Origin: Pseudazoarcus sp963975885 | GTDB taxonomy: Bacteria > Pseudomonadota > Gammaproteobacteria > Burkholderiales > Rhodocyclaceae | NCBI GenBank assembly: GCA_963975885.1 | Contig: CAXBIS010000010.1 | Location: 1 to 64,000, forward strand | Direction: 5' to 3' | DNA: 64,000 nt | The notes under the pieces: generated by a model | Databases searched by the model: none | What the model saw: only the letters and a program-made list of their open reading frames with translations | What the model was told of the DNA's origin: nothing | Shown: positions 36,213-43,895 of the stretch, piece by piece | How positions within the stretch are numbered: position 1 is the stretch's first letter | How the letters are laid out: the number at the start of each line of letters is the position of its first letter | Program-made: the position numbers and the translations under genes

Positions 36213-37147
36213 CACCACAACTCCTCGCCGAAGGACTGCATGAACACGCGCGCGATCTCGTCGCGCGTCGGACGGTGGTTCTGAGCGCCACGACACGCGA
36301 TCTTGAACGCACCCATCACCGAGGCTAGCCGGCCGATGCGCTCCCAGTCGTAATCGTTTGCAAGACCGAATAGCAGTCCCGCCCGATAGGCGTCGCCGCA
36401 GCCGGTGGGATCTTCCACGCGCTCGGCCGCGACGCACGGGATCTCGATGCAGCGTCCGCCGGTATGGATGTGCGAGCCCTCGCCGCCGCGCGTGACGACG
36501 AGTGCCTCGAGCTCACCGGCGATGGCCTCGAGACTCAGGCCGGTGCGCTCGCACAGCATGCGCGCCTCGTAGTCGTTGACGGCGCACCAGGTCGCGAGTT
36601 TCAGAAATCGACGCAAATCGTCTCCGTCGAACATCGGCAACCCCTGACCCGGATCGAACACGAAGGGAATGCCCGCCGCGGCGAACTGCTCGGCATGCGA
36701 GACCATGCCCTCGCGCCCGTCGGGCGCGACGATCCCCAGGCGCACGCCGACCGCGTCGGTGACGCGATTCTCGTGTGCGTGATTCATCGCGCCCGGATGA
36801 AAGGCGGTGATCTGATTGTCATCGAGATCGGTCGTAATGAACGCCTGCGCGGTGAAGCTCCCGGCAACCGGGCGCACGTGATCGCGTGCCAGCCCGAGTT
36901 CGTCCAGACGTGCGAGATAGGGCCCGGCGTCGTCGCCGACCGTGGCCATGATGCGCGCATCACCTCCCAGCAGCCCGAGGTTGTAGGCGATGTTGCCGGC
37001 GCAGCCACCGAACTCGCGTCGCATGTCCGGCACCAGGAAGGCGACGTTCAGGATGTGGATCTGCTCGGGCAGGATGTGATTGCGAAAGCGGTCGTGGAAC
37101 ACCATGATCGTGTCATAGGCAATCGAGCCACACACCAGGATCGTCAT
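36212..37147 (-). CDS. PfkB-family sugar/adenosine kinase
   Basis: Protein of 311 residues. It has the PfkB fold: N-terminal CGSIAYDTIMVF, the FGGCAGNIAYNLGLLGGD substrate motif and the C-terminal DPTGCGDAYRAGLLFGL with the catalytic aspartate. The usual GAGD reads GCGD. Sequence style resembles bacterial adenosine kinase-like members, but the substrate cannot be fixed. A consensus TATAAT lies 26 bases upstream of the start and GAGGAG precedes it. Probably co-transcribed with the lipoprotein downstream. Confidence 0.85.
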   Translation of the reverse strand: MTILVCGSIAYDTIMVFHDRFRNHILPEQIHILNVAFLVPDMRREFGGCAGNIAYNLGLLGGDARIMATVGDDAGPYLARLDELGLARDHVRPVAGSFTAQAFITTDLDDNQITAFHPGAMNHAHENRVTDAVGVRLGIVAPDGREGMVSHAEQFAAAGIPFVFDPGQGLPMFDGDDLRRFLKLATWCAVNDYEARMLCERTGLSLEAIAGELEALVVTRGGEGSHIHTGGRCIEIPCVAAERVEDPTGCGDAYRAGLLFGLANDYDWERIGRLASVMGAFKIACRGAQNHRPTRDEIARVFMQSFGEELW

Positions 37148-37172
37148 GCAGGTCTCCTCGCAAAAGGTACCG

Positions 37173-37178
37173 ATTATA
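37173..37178 (-). promoter_or_regulatory. -10 element of the PfkB kinase gene
   Basis: A consensus TATAAT on the minus strand, 26 bases before the start codon. No matching -35 hexamer at 16-18 bases. Confidence 0.45.
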
Positions 37179-37284
37179 GGCGCGCGAGCGCGGCACTCCG
37201 GATTCATCGCGGCGTAACCGTCGCGTCACCGACATGCAACGCGACGTCCCGACAATGTCTGCAGCCAACAGGAGGACGACCGAC

Positions 37285-38043
37285 ATGCTGCTGACCGAAC
37301 CACGCGCCTTCCTGCGCCAACCGCGCAGCCTTCACGTTACGCTGGCCTCGTGCGAGAGTGAGGTCCTTGAGGCGCAGAAGCTGCGCTACCGCGTTTTCCA
37401 CGACGAAATGGGCGCGCGGCTGTCGAGCCGGACACCCGGCATCGATCGCGACATTTTCGATCCGTTCTGCGAACACCTTCTCGTACGCGACGAGGAGATG
37501 GGGCGCATCGTCGGCACCTATCGCATCCTCTCGCCCGAGGCCGCGCGACGGGTGGGCGGCTACTACTCCGAGAACGAATTCGACCTGACGCGCCTGCAGC
37601 ACCTGCGCGGCCGCATCGTCGAGATCGGCCGCGCATGCATCGACTGCGACTACCGCACCGGCGCGGTGATCTCGTTGCTGTGGTCAGGGCTCGCGCGCTA
37701 CATGGCCGAGCACGGCCACGACTACCTGATGGGCTGCGCCTCGGTTGGCATGGGCGATGGCGGACACGCCGCTGCCAGCCTGTACAATCGGCTGCGCGAG
37801 GCGCACACGGCGCCGCTCGAATATCATGTTTTCCCGCGCCACGCGTTGCCGCTCGATCGCCTGCGCAGCGACCTGGAGACGGCCACGCCACCGCTGGTCA
37901 AGGGCTATCTGCGTGCGGGCGCCTGGATTTGTGGGGAGCCCGCATGGGACCCGGATTTCAACACCGCCGATCTGCCGATCCTGCTGCCGATGAGCCGGCT
38001 GCGGGAGCGTTACGCCCGCCACTACCTGGGCCGCCCGGACTGA
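37285..38043 (+). CDS. olsB: OlsB-like ornithine N-acyltransferase (GNAT fold)
   Basis: Protein of 252 residues. The fold is the acyl-ACP-using GNAT of the OlsB family: QKLRYRVFHDEMGARL, DIFDPFCEHLLVRD, GRIVGTYRILSPEAARRVGGYYSENEF and IVEIGRACIDCDYR. OlsB joins a 3-hydroxy fatty acid to the alpha-amino group of ornithine to make lyso-ornithine lipid. The next gene is a PlsC-type acyltransferase, the olsB-olsA pair. Start at 37285 follows AGGAGG. Some relatives acylate other amino acids, so the exact product is not certain. Confidence 0.85.
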   Translation: MLLTEPRAFLRQPRSLHVTLASCESEVLEAQKLRYRVFHDEMGARLSSRTPGIDRDIFDPFCEHLLVRDEEMGRIVGTYRILSPEAARRVGGYYSENEFDLTRLQHLRGRIVEIGRACIDCDYRTGAVISLLWSGLARYMAEHGHDYLMGCASVGMGDGGHAAASLYNRLREAHTAPLEYHVFPRHALPLDRLRSDLETATPPLVKGYLRAGAWICGEPAWDPDFNTADLPILLPMSRLRERYARHYLGRPD

Positions 38044-38843
38044 AACCGGCAGGCGCCGCCACACGACTCACGCGCCGCGCCCGCCTCGTACTGCATCTGC
38101 TGCGTGGCCTGCTCACGGTGCTGGCCTTCTATCCGTTCGCTGGCCTTACGCGGCGCCGCGCACTGCGGAGACGCTGGTCGGCCCGTCTGCTCGAAATCGT
38201 CGGCATCGAATTGCGCGTGACCGGCGAGCCCCTCGAATCCGGGGCGATGCTGGTCGCCAACCATGTCTCGTGGCTCGATATTTTCGTCATCAATGCGCTC
38301 ACGCCGGCGGCTTTCGTGTCCAAGGCCGAGGTGCGCTCATGGCCGGCCATTGGCTGGCTGGCCGCGAAGAACGACACGCTGTTCCTGCACCGCGGCAGCC
38401 GCGGCCATGCGCGCATCGTCAGTCGCGAAATCGGCGCGGTGCTCGCCACCGGCCAGGTCGTGGCGCTGTTCCCCGAGGGCACGACCACCGACGGCAGCCA
38501 TGTGCTGCACTTTCATGGCGCGCTGTTGCAACCCGCGCTCGATGCGCGCGCGCCGATCCAGCCGGTGGCCCTGCGCTACCGCAACGCTCAGGGTCACTTC
38601 ACACGCGCTGCTGCCTATTGGGGTGACATGACGCTGATGGAATGCATTGGCAACATCGTCGCCGCGCCCGCCATCGTCGCCGAGGTCGTCCTGCTGCCGC
38701 CGGTGCGTGGCGAGGCCGACGTGGATCGCCGCGCACTCGCTGCGGCGCTGCGCGAGCGTATCGTCTCGCAGGTCACCGAGGGGCTGACGGAGGCGCCGCA
38801 CGAATCCGCAAGCGAAGTCGAAAAGGCGGCGCACACGCACTGA
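38040..38843 (+). CDS. olsA: OlsA-like 1-acyl-glycerol-3-phosphate/lyso-ornithine acyltransferase, probable CTG start
   Basis: Read from CTG at 38040 the protein has 267 residues: a basic N-terminus, a membrane helix (about 16-36), the HX4D motif NHVSWLD (His75, Asp80), LFLHRGSRGHARIV and the FPEGTTT motif near 149. OlsA adds the second acyl chain to lyso-ornithine lipid. The CTG lies in a CTGA overlap with the olsB stop. No ATG, GTG or TTG is available in frame before the membrane helix; the next is GTG inside it (about 38118). Confidence 0.8.
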   Translation: MKPAGAATRLTRRARLVLHLLRGLLTVLAFYPFAGLTRRRALRRRWSARLLEIVGIELRVTGEPLESGAMLVANHVSWLDIFVINALTPAAFVSKAEVRSWPAIGWLAAKNDTLFLHRGSRGHARIVSREIGAVLATGQVVALFPEGTTTDGSHVLHFHGALLQPALDARAPIQPVALRYRNAQGHFTRAAAYWGDMTLMECIGNIVAAPAIVAEVVLLPPVRGEADVDRRALAAALRERIVSQVTEGLTEAPHESASEVEKAAHTH

Positions 38844-38867
38844 CGTACACCGCCGCCGGCTCGCGCA

Positions 38868-39671
38868 TCAGAGCTGACCGTCTTCCTGGAAGGCCACGCC
38901 GTCGTCCAGACGCATGGCGGTGAGCTTGCCGCCCCATACGCAGCCCGAGTCCAGCGCGATCAAACCAGGTTCGCAATGGAAACCGAGCGCCGACCAGTGC
39001 CCGCACACGACGGTGTGACCCCGCCAGGCCGGCTTTGGCGCGCGGAACCACGGCACGGTGCCGGACGGCGCGCGTGCCGGCGGGCCCTTGGCCGACAGCG
39101 CCAGGCGTCCATCCGGCGTACAACAGCGCATGCGCGTCATGACGTTGACGACGAAACGCAGCCGATCCCAGCCCTTGAGCGCGTCGTCCCACTTGGTCGG
39201 CTTGTCACCATACAAATGCTTGAGGAAAACGCGACGCCGCTCCCCGCGCAGCGCGGCCTCGACCTCACGTCCGAGCGCGGCGGTGCGGGCGACATCCCAC
39301 TGCGGCACCAGGCCGGCATGAACCAGGATATGCGCATCGGCCACGTGCACCATCGGCCGCTGCGCGAGCCAGTCGAGCAACTCGTCACGATCATCCGCGG
39401 CGAGCAGCCCGCCCAGCGTGTCGTCGCGCGTGCGCGGCGCGGCGCCCTCGGCGACCATCAGCAGGTACAGGTCATGATTGCCGAGCACGGTCACGGCCGC
39501 CTCGCCCAAGCTCCGTACCAGGCGAATCACCTCGGCCGAATGCGGTCCCCGGTTGACCAGGTCGCCCGCGATCCACAACCGGTCTGCGGCCGGATCGAAG
39601 CGGATGCGTTCGAGCAGCCGCGAGAACGGCGTGTAACAGCCCTGGATGTCACCAATCGCGTAAGTAGCCAT
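38868..39671 (-). CDS. apaH: bis(5'-nucleosyl)-tetraphosphatase (symmetrical) ApaH
   Basis: Protein of 267 residues. ApaH hydrolyses Ap4A to two ADP and can decap Np4-capped RNA. The metallophosphatase motifs are YAIGDIQGCYTPF, WIAGDLVNRGP and VLGNHDLYLL near the N-terminus, with HAGLVPQWD and VVCGHWSALG later. The ATG at 39671 is preferred to the TTG just before it. It shares one base with the upstream epimerase stop (TGATG). Confidence 0.95.
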   Translation of the reverse strand: MATYAIGDIQGCYTPFSRLLERIRFDPAADRLWIAGDLVNRGPHSAEVIRLVRSLGEAAVTVLGNHDLYLLMVAEGAAPRTRDDTLGGLLAADDRDELLDWLAQRPMVHVADAHILVHAGLVPQWDVARTAALGREVEAALRGERRRVFLKHLYGDKPTKWDDALKGWDRLRFVVNVMTRMRCCTPDGRLALSAKGPPARAPSGTVPWFRAPKPAWRGHTVVCGHWSALGFHCEPGLIALDSGCVWGGKLTAMRLDDGVAFQEDGQL

Positions 39672-40678
39672 CAACGTCCGTAGTAGTCGCGGTACCAGGC
39701 GACGAAACGCGCCACGCCATCACGCACCGGCGTGGCCGGCGCGAATCCGACCCAGTCGGCCAGCTCACGCGTATCCGCATGCGTGGCCGGCACGTCGCCG
39801 TCCTGTAGCGGCAGAAAGTTCTTGCTCGCCTCGATGCCCAGTGCCGACTCGATGGCGGCGATGAAGTCCATCAGCGGCACCGGGTCGTGGTTGCCGATAT
39901 TGAATACGCGGTAGGGCGCACGCGCGCGCGCCGGATCGGCGGCCACCGCGTCGTAGCCGGGATCCGCTTGCGGCACGCGGTCGAGCGTGCGCACCACGCC
40001 TTCGGCGATGTCGTCGATGTAGGTGAAATCGCGCCGCATGCGGCCGTGGTTGAACACGTCGATCGGCCGACCCTCGAGCATCGCCGAAACGAACAGGAAC
40101 AGCGCCATGTCCGGACGCCCCCATGGGCCATACACGGTGAAGAAACGCAGGCCGGTGGTAGGGAGCGCGTACAGATGGCTGTAGGTATGGGCCATCAGCT
40201 CGTTGGCCTTCTTGGTCGCCGCATACAGGCTGACCGGGTGGTCTACGCTGTCGTGCTCGGAGAACGGCATCCTCTCGTTGCCGCCATACACGCTGGAGCT
40301 GCTCGCATAGACGAGGTGTTCGACGCGCGCGTGGCGGCAACCTTCGAGTACGTTGGTGAAACCGACCAGATTGCTGTCGACGTAGGCATGCGGATTCTCC
40401 AGCGAATAGCGTACTCCCGCCTGCGCGGCCAGATGCACGACGCGATCGAAGCGCTCGTCGACGAACAGCCGCGCCATGTCCGCGCGATCTGCGACATCCA
40501 TGCGCACGAAACGGAAGCGCCCGCTCGCCTCGAGGCGCGCCAGCCGCGCGCGCTTGAGCGCCGGATCATAGTAGTCGTTGAGGTTGTCGAGGCCGACCAC
40601 GGTATCGCCGCGCGCGAGCAGACGCAGTGCGACGTGCATGCCGATGAAACCGGCTGCGCCGGTAACGAGGACTTTCAT
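39671..40678 (-). CDS. NAD-dependent sugar epimerase, UDP-glucuronate 4-epimerase-like
   Basis: Protein of 335 residues, extended short-chain dehydrogenase fold. NAD binding: KVLVTGAAGFIGMHVALRL. The DNLNDYYDPALKRARL segment and the catalytic SSSSVYG with YAATKKANE are typical of UDP-glucuronate 4-epimerases (LspL/Cap1J type), as is GPWGRPDMALFLF. The product would be UDP-galacturonate for surface polysaccharide or LPS core. It neighbours waaA, which fits an envelope role. Confidence 0.88.
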   Translation of the reverse strand: MKVLVTGAAGFIGMHVALRLLARGDTVVGLDNLNDYYDPALKRARLARLEASGRFRFVRMDVADRADMARLFVDERFDRVVHLAAQAGVRYSLENPHAYVDSNLVGFTNVLEGCRHARVEHLVYASSSSVYGGNERMPFSEHDSVDHPVSLYAATKKANELMAHTYSHLYALPTTGLRFFTVYGPWGRPDMALFLFVSAMLEGRPIDVFNHGRMRRDFTYIDDIAEGVVRTLDRVPQADPGYDAVAADPARARAPYRVFNIGNHDPVPLMDFIAAIESALGIEASKNFLPLQDGDVPATHADTRELADWVGFAPATPVRDGVARFVAWYRDYYGR

Positions 40679-40800
40679 GCGGGAGGCTCGGTGCGGGAGA
40701 AGATCATCGCCGTCGATTATCGCATGCCCGCGGCTTCGTCACGGCAGGCCGGGCACGGCGCTTCGCTATACTGGGCGCCCTGACGCACACCCGAGCGCCG

Positions 40801-42072
40801 ATGTCCGCCCGCTTCGTCTATTCGCTGATCTGGACCCTGGCCCTGCCTGTCGTGGCCTTGCGTCTGCTCTGGCGCGCCCGCCGCCAGTCCGGCTATCTCG
40901 AAGACGCCGCCGCTCGCTTCACGCGCTGGCGTACGCCGCCTCCGGCGCGCCCGGTGATCTGGGTGCATGCGGTGTCGGTCGGAGAAACACGCGCGGCCGC
41001 ACCGCTGGTGCGCGCCCTGCGCGAGCGCTACCCCGACCACGATATCCTGCTCACGCAGATGACGCCGACCGGACGCGACACCGCACGTGCGCTCTTCGGC
41101 GAGGACGCACGGATACACCTGGAATGGCTGCCCTACGACCTGCCCGGTTTCGCGCGCCGCTTCTTCGCGCATTTTCGCCCACGCGTGGGCGTGATCATGG
41201 AAACCGAACTGTGGCCGAACCTGCTGCTCGCCGCGCGCGAGGCCGGCGTCCCGGTACTGCTCGCCAACGCCCGCTTGTCCGCGCGATCGTCGCGGCGCTA
41301 TGCACGCTGGCCGAGCCTGGCGCGCATGACGCTGGGTGCGCTTGCCGGCGCGGGCGCCCAGACGCAGGCCGACGCCGACCGGCTCACCGCGCTGGGTGCG
41401 CGGCACGTCGAGCTCAGCGGCAACGTCAAGTTCGACATCGAGCCGCCGGCCGCGCAACTCGCCCTGGCCGAGGACTTTCGCAGCGCCGCCCGCGGTCGCG
41501 CGCTGCTGCTCGCCGCGAGCACGCGCGACGGCGAGGAGGCGTTGTTGCTCGACGCCTTCGCGCGCGCCACGCTGCCCGACGAGGTGCTGCTGGTCATCGT
41601 GCCGCGCCATCCGCAACGCTTCGACGCGGTCGCGGCACAGGTCGCCGCGCGCGGGCTGGCGCTGGCGCGCCGCAGCCGCGAGGACGCGGTCACCGCACAA
41701 ACCCGGGTGTGGCTGGGGGATTCGATGGGCGAGATGTTCGCCTACTATGCGGCCGCCGAGGTCGCACTGATCGGCGGCAGCTGGCTGCCCTTCGGCGGAC
41801 AGAACCTGATCGAAGCCTGCGCGGTGGGCACACCGGCCATCGTCGGACCCCACACCTTCAACTTCCTCGAGGTGGCCGAGCAGGCCGTCCAATGCGGCGC
41901 GGCGCAGCGCGCGGCCGACGTGGACGAGGCACTGACACTTGCGCGCGCCCTGCTCGCCGACGACGTGGCGCACGGACGCGCCGCTGCGGCCGGGTGCGCC
42001 TTCGCCCAGGCGCATCGCGGCGCGACCGCGCACACCTTGCAGATGATCGAAGCAAAATTCGTAGGGCGATAA
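40801..42072 (+). CDS. waaA: 3-deoxy-D-manno-octulosonic acid (Kdo) transferase
   Basis: Protein of 423 residues. WaaA (KdtA) adds Kdo to lipid IVA. An N-terminal membrane anchor (about 5-24) precedes a GT-B fold; WVHAVSVGETRAAAPL includes the catalytic glutamate, and ETELWPNLLLAA, SARSSRRYARWPS, NVKFDIEP and the C-terminal GGSWLPFGGQNLIEACAVGTP match the family. Whether it adds one or two Kdo residues is not visible. Confidence 0.96.
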   Translation: MSARFVYSLIWTLALPVVALRLLWRARRQSGYLEDAAARFTRWRTPPPARPVIWVHAVSVGETRAAAPLVRALRERYPDHDILLTQMTPTGRDTARALFGEDARIHLEWLPYDLPGFARRFFAHFRPRVGVIMETELWPNLLLAAREAGVPVLLANARLSARSSRRYARWPSLARMTLGALAGAGAQTQADADRLTALGARHVELSGNVKFDIEPPAAQLALAEDFRSAARGRALLLAASTRDGEEALLLDAFARATLPDEVLLVIVPRHPQRFDAVAAQVAARGLALARRSREDAVTAQTRVWLGDSMGEMFAYYAAAEVALIGGSWLPFGGQNLIEACAVGTPAIVGPHTFNFLEVAEQAVQCGAAQRAADVDEALTLARALLADDVAHGRAAAAGCAFAQAHRGATAHTLQMIEAKFVGR

Positions 42073-42166
42073 CTGAAAGGTATTGCGTCGTAGTGGCCGG
42101 GCATTCGGCGCAATGCGCTTCGCTTATTGACGTTCTACTCTGGCTTTCGGCCGAACAGAGCGCGCG

Positions 42167-43462
42167 TCAGGGTTCGAGCATCGCATTGAGGGTCGCAAGC
42201 TCGGCCTCGTCGAGCGTGCCGGCCGCAGCCTTCAGGCGCAGTTGCGCAAGCAGCGTGTCGTAGCGCGCGCGCGCCAGTTCCTGGCGCGTCTCGGCGAGCT
42301 GAGTGAGCGAATTGAGCACATCGATGTTGATGCGCACGCCCACCTCGTAGCCGAGGCGGTTGGCATCGAGCGCCGACAGCGAGGACACCTCGGCTGCCTC
42401 GAGCGCGCCGATGCGCGCCATGCCGCTGGTCACGCCCAGGTAAGCCTCGCGCGCGGCCAGCGCGGCAGCCCTGCGTGCAGATTCGAGATCGGAGTCGGCC
42501 CGCATCTTCAGTGCCGCGGTCTCGCGCGACACCGAGGACACGCGCCCGCCAGCGTACAACGGCAGGTTGAACTGCAGACCGATGGTGCTCGTTTCGGTGC
42601 GCGGGCTGGCGAAGTTGTTCTGCCGGTTCGAGCGCCCGTGCGTCGCCACCAGATCGACCGTGGGCAGGTGACCGGCACGCGCGCGTTCGACCTCGCGCGC
42701 CGCGATCTGTTGCTGCAACATGCCGGTGCGTACGCCGAAGCCGCCCTCGGAAGCGCTTGCCGCCCAACGCGCGGCGTCAGCCGGCTGCGGCGCGACCAGG
42801 CTCATGCCCTCGCGCAGGCGCGCCAGTTCGCCGAGATCGTCGCCAACGATGCGCGCCAGCGCGTCGCGCGCAACGTCGAGCGCGCTCTCGGCGGCGATCA
42901 CCTGTGCGTTGGCCAGATCGAAGCGCGATTGCGCCTCGTGCACGTCGGTGATGGTCACGGTGCCGACGTCGAAGCTGGTGCGGGCGATCTCGAGCTGTTC
43001 CTCGGCGGCCTCGCGCAGGCGCAGCACCGCGTCGAGCGAGTCCTGTGCATTGAGCACTTCGAAATAGGCCTCGGACACGCGCAGGATCAGGTCCTGGCGC
43101 GCCTGCTCGAAGAGTACGCCGGCCAGATCGGTGCGCAGTTCGCCCTGGCGCGCCGCGACGATGTTCTGCATGCGGAACACCGGCTGTGTCAGTTGCACGC
43201 CCCAGGCGTTGCTGTTGAAACTCTCCGACGGCAGGCCGTCCGGCTCGCTGCGGTTGCGCGTGACGTTGCCGGTCAGCGCAACTTCGGGCAGCAGGCCGGC
43301 GCGGCCCTGCACCACGGCCTCCTGGCCAGCCAGCAATTCGGCACGCGCGGCAGCGAACTCGGCGTCATTGGCCTGGGCGCGATGATAGACATCGAGCAGG
43401 TCGGCCGCGCTCGCTGCCATCGGCAACAGGCTTGCGAAACACAGAATCAGGCTTCTCTTCAT
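42167..43462 (-). CDS. tolC: TolC-family outer-membrane efflux protein
   Basis: Protein of 431 residues with a signal peptide (about 1-20, cut after ASA). Two OEP repeats follow: LLDVYHRAQANDAEFAAARAELLAGQEAV with GLLPEVALTGN in the first, and the second starting near VERARAGHLPTVDLVATHGR. Family members form trimeric outer-membrane tunnels for type I secretion and tripartite pumps. The ATG at 43462 follows GGAG. It is convergent with waaA; no inner-membrane pump genes are adjacent. Confidence 0.93.
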   Translation of the reverse strand: MKRSLILCFASLLPMAASAADLLDVYHRAQANDAEFAAARAELLAGQEAVVQGRAGLLPEVALTGNVTRNRSEPDGLPSESFNSNAWGVQLTQPVFRMQNIVAARQGELRTDLAGVLFEQARQDLILRVSEAYFEVLNAQDSLDAVLRLREAAEEQLEIARTSFDVGTVTITDVHEAQSRFDLANAQVIAAESALDVARDALARIVGDDLGELARLREGMSLVAPQPADAARWAASASEGGFGVRTGMLQQQIAAREVERARAGHLPTVDLVATHGRSNRQNNFASPRTETSTIGLQFNLPLYAGGRVSSVSRETAALKMRADSDLESARRAAALAAREAYLGVTSGMARIGALEAAEVSSLSALDANRLGYEVGVRINIDVLNSLTQLAETRQELARARYDTLLAQLRLKAAAGTLDEAELATLNAMLEP

Positions 43463-43474
43463 CGGCAACTCCGG

Positions 43475-43798
43475 TCAGTAACGGGGCATGGCCGGGTCGA
43501 CCTGGTCCGCCCATGCGGCCACGCCCCCGGCGAGATTGAAGACCTTCGTGAAACCCTGACGTTCGAGGAACATGCACACGTGCGCGCTGCGCACGCCGTG
43601 GTGGCAGACGACGACGATCTCCTCGTCCGGGTCGAACTGCTGCTCACATGCGGGAACCGTCGCCATCGGCACGTTGCGCGCACCGTCGATACGACACAGC
43701 TCGAACTCCCACGGTTCGCGAACGTCGAGCAGTACGGGGCGGCTGCGCGCAGAGTCGGCCAGGCGGTCGGCGAGTTCGGTAGCGCGGAGGGTCTTCAT
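43475..43798 (-). CDS. rhodanese-domain sulfurtransferase
   Basis: Protein of 107 residues forming a single rhodanese domain, GlpE-like in size. LLDVREPWEFELCRIDGARNVPM is the N-terminal signature and VVVCHHGVRS the active-site loop, with Cys65 as the persulfide cysteine. AGGA precedes the start at 43798. It ends 12 bases before the tolC start on the same strand, so the two may share a transcript; a functional link is unknown. Confidence 0.92.
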   Translation of the reverse strand: MKTLRATELADRLADSARSRPVLLDVREPWEFELCRIDGARNVPMATVPACEQQFDPDEEIVVVCHHGVRSAHVCMFLERQGFTKVFNLAGGVAAWADQVDPAMPRY

Positions 43799-43895
43799 CG
43801 GCTTCCTGCAGCATGACTTGGACGGATTCGTGACCCTCAAGCATACCTGCATTCGCCGCAGCCACCGCAGCGCAGAACGTGATCGACTTCGCGCG

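Noticed and set aside
37210..37240. A possible Pho box upstream of olsB
   Set aside because: Repeats of GTAACCGTC / GTCACCGAC type are present but differ too much from the Pho box consensus in sequence and spacing.
42136..42162. A terminator between the convergent waaA and tolC genes
   Set aside because: The CTCTG/CAGAG arms are only 5 bp with a disrupted inner stem and no U-tract.
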